Virus record (IMG/VR): IMGVR_UViG_3300025000_000320
Location: 1 to 30,779 of that record
Origin: a virus
Length of the DNA stretch: 30,779 nt
Reading direction: 5' to 3' (one strand)
Numbering within the stretch: position 1 is the first letter of the stretch; the number at the start of each line of letters is the position of its first letter. Shown here piece after piece: positions 30,171-30,779 of the stretch. Made by a program: the position numbers and the translations under genes. Below the pieces are notes generated by a model. It was given only the letters and a program-made list of their open reading frames with translations. It had not been told where the DNA came from and made no database searches.

Positions 30171-30779
30171 ATGAATGAAAATACAAATATAAAAGAATAT
30201 ATTGAAGAAGAATTATCTTTAAAATTACTTGCAGGAGATTCAATTAATATAGATGGGATTGGGAATATTTATCCTTTAAAATTAAAAGAAATTAAAGATA
30301 TGGGTGAACAAATATATAATTATTTTTTATCTGTTTTAACTATTAAACCAGATGAGACTCCAAACAATATATCATTATTTGATTTTATATTGCAAAATTG
30401 TATATACGGTGATGAACAATATAGGTATTTAGTTTTACATGCATTGGCATGTTTTTTAAAAGATAAAATAACTTTACGTGAATTTGGTTTTATTGTAGGT
30501 GATTCTGAGGATAAATTTATTAATAAAGACAATTATAATGAAATATATAAAATTATCTTATTGCAAAATTGCCTAAAAAATCAAATAGATGAATATAATC
30601 CTGCCAATGAAAGAGCAAAAGAATTAATTGAAAGACTGAAAAAAAGCAAAGCAAATAAAACAATTCAAAAAAACAATGCAAATCTAGCAAGTGTAATTTC
30701 TGGAGTAGTCTGGAAGTCAAAAAACATTGATATTTTTAACGTGTGGGATTTAACGGTTTATCAATTATATGATGCTTTG
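30171..30779 (+). CDS. hypothetical phage protein, N-terminal 203 aa
   Basis: ATG after TTAGGTG, 8 bases past the previous stop; begins MNENTNIKEYIEEELSLKLL and runs off the window. It is helical and acidic, with a Lys-rich stretch near 150-170. The end VWDLTVYQLYDAL resembles a 'W-D-L-T-x-x-Q-L' phrase I recall in tail-assembly or tape-measure-adjacent proteins of Gram-positive phages, but that is weak. Its position suggests tail assembly. Confidence 0.65.
   Translation, partial: MNENTNIKEYIEEELSLKLLAGDSINIDGIGNIYPLKLKEIKDMGEQIYNYFLSVLTIKPDETPNNISLFDFILQNCIYGDEQYRYLVLHALACFLKDKITLREFGFIVGDSEDKFINKDNYNEIYKIILLQNCLKNQIDEYNPANERAKELIERLKKSKANKTIQKNNANLASVISGVVWKSKNIDIFNVWDLTVYQLYDAL

Overview
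The window is very AT-rich DNA with short spacers, strong Shine-Dalgarno (SD) sequences and many small genes. It reads as part of a temperate phage or plasmid-like prophage of a low-GC Firmicute, most likely Clostridium. No host gene, tRNA, rRNA or CRISPR array was recognised. Gene order around the YonK-like protein, metallophosphoesterase, terminase and portal resembles the yonK-yonE packaging/head block of Bacillus phage SPbeta (recalled synteny, not computed).

Layout. (1) 1-2226: eight small minus-strand genes (the first cut by the window edge), nearly all unrecognised, each with its own SD, typical of early or accessory phage cargo. (2) 2227-4529: 2.3 kb without a credible gene, holding four 24-bp iteron-like repeats, an 18-bp palindrome and an abrupt inversion of GC skew at about 3480-3490; it could be a replication, partition or termination locus. 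(3) 4530-8337, minus strand: an SF2 helicase overlapping a CoiA-like nuclease gene, and a tyrosine-recombinase-fold protein with a Lys in place of the second catalytic Arg. (4) 8502-14360, plus strand: a near-consensus sigma-70 promoter diverging from the recombinase gene, small Cys-rich proteins, a protein ending in a sigma-region-4-like HTH, coiled-coil proteins, two non-coding stretches around a YonK-like gene, and a metallophosphoesterase. (5) 14415-30779, plus strand: the head module (zinc-finger protein, terminase, portal, protease/scaffold, decoration-like protein, major capsid protein, connectors) running off the right edge.

The head module has been invaded three times: by a complete 2472-bp IS66-family element with an 8-bp target duplication inside a small gene, and by two free-standing endonuclease-like genes (zinc-ribbon plus Vsr-like, and GIY-YIG). 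The terminase gene is split by a one-base shift at an A6 run, so the element is either a decaying prophage or uses slippage there. The protease gene contains a strong in-frame internal start for a separate scaffold protein.

The most unusual signal is that three separate phage genes (metallophosphoesterase 12887, connector 28419, tail-completion-like 29674) have a good SD but no ATG, GTG or TTG in range. Each has an in-frame ATA 8-10 nt after the SD, which suggests AUA initiation. A 14-base motif, AACTAAAATATAAA, also recurs between genes and sits just upstream of the -35 of two divergently oriented promoters.
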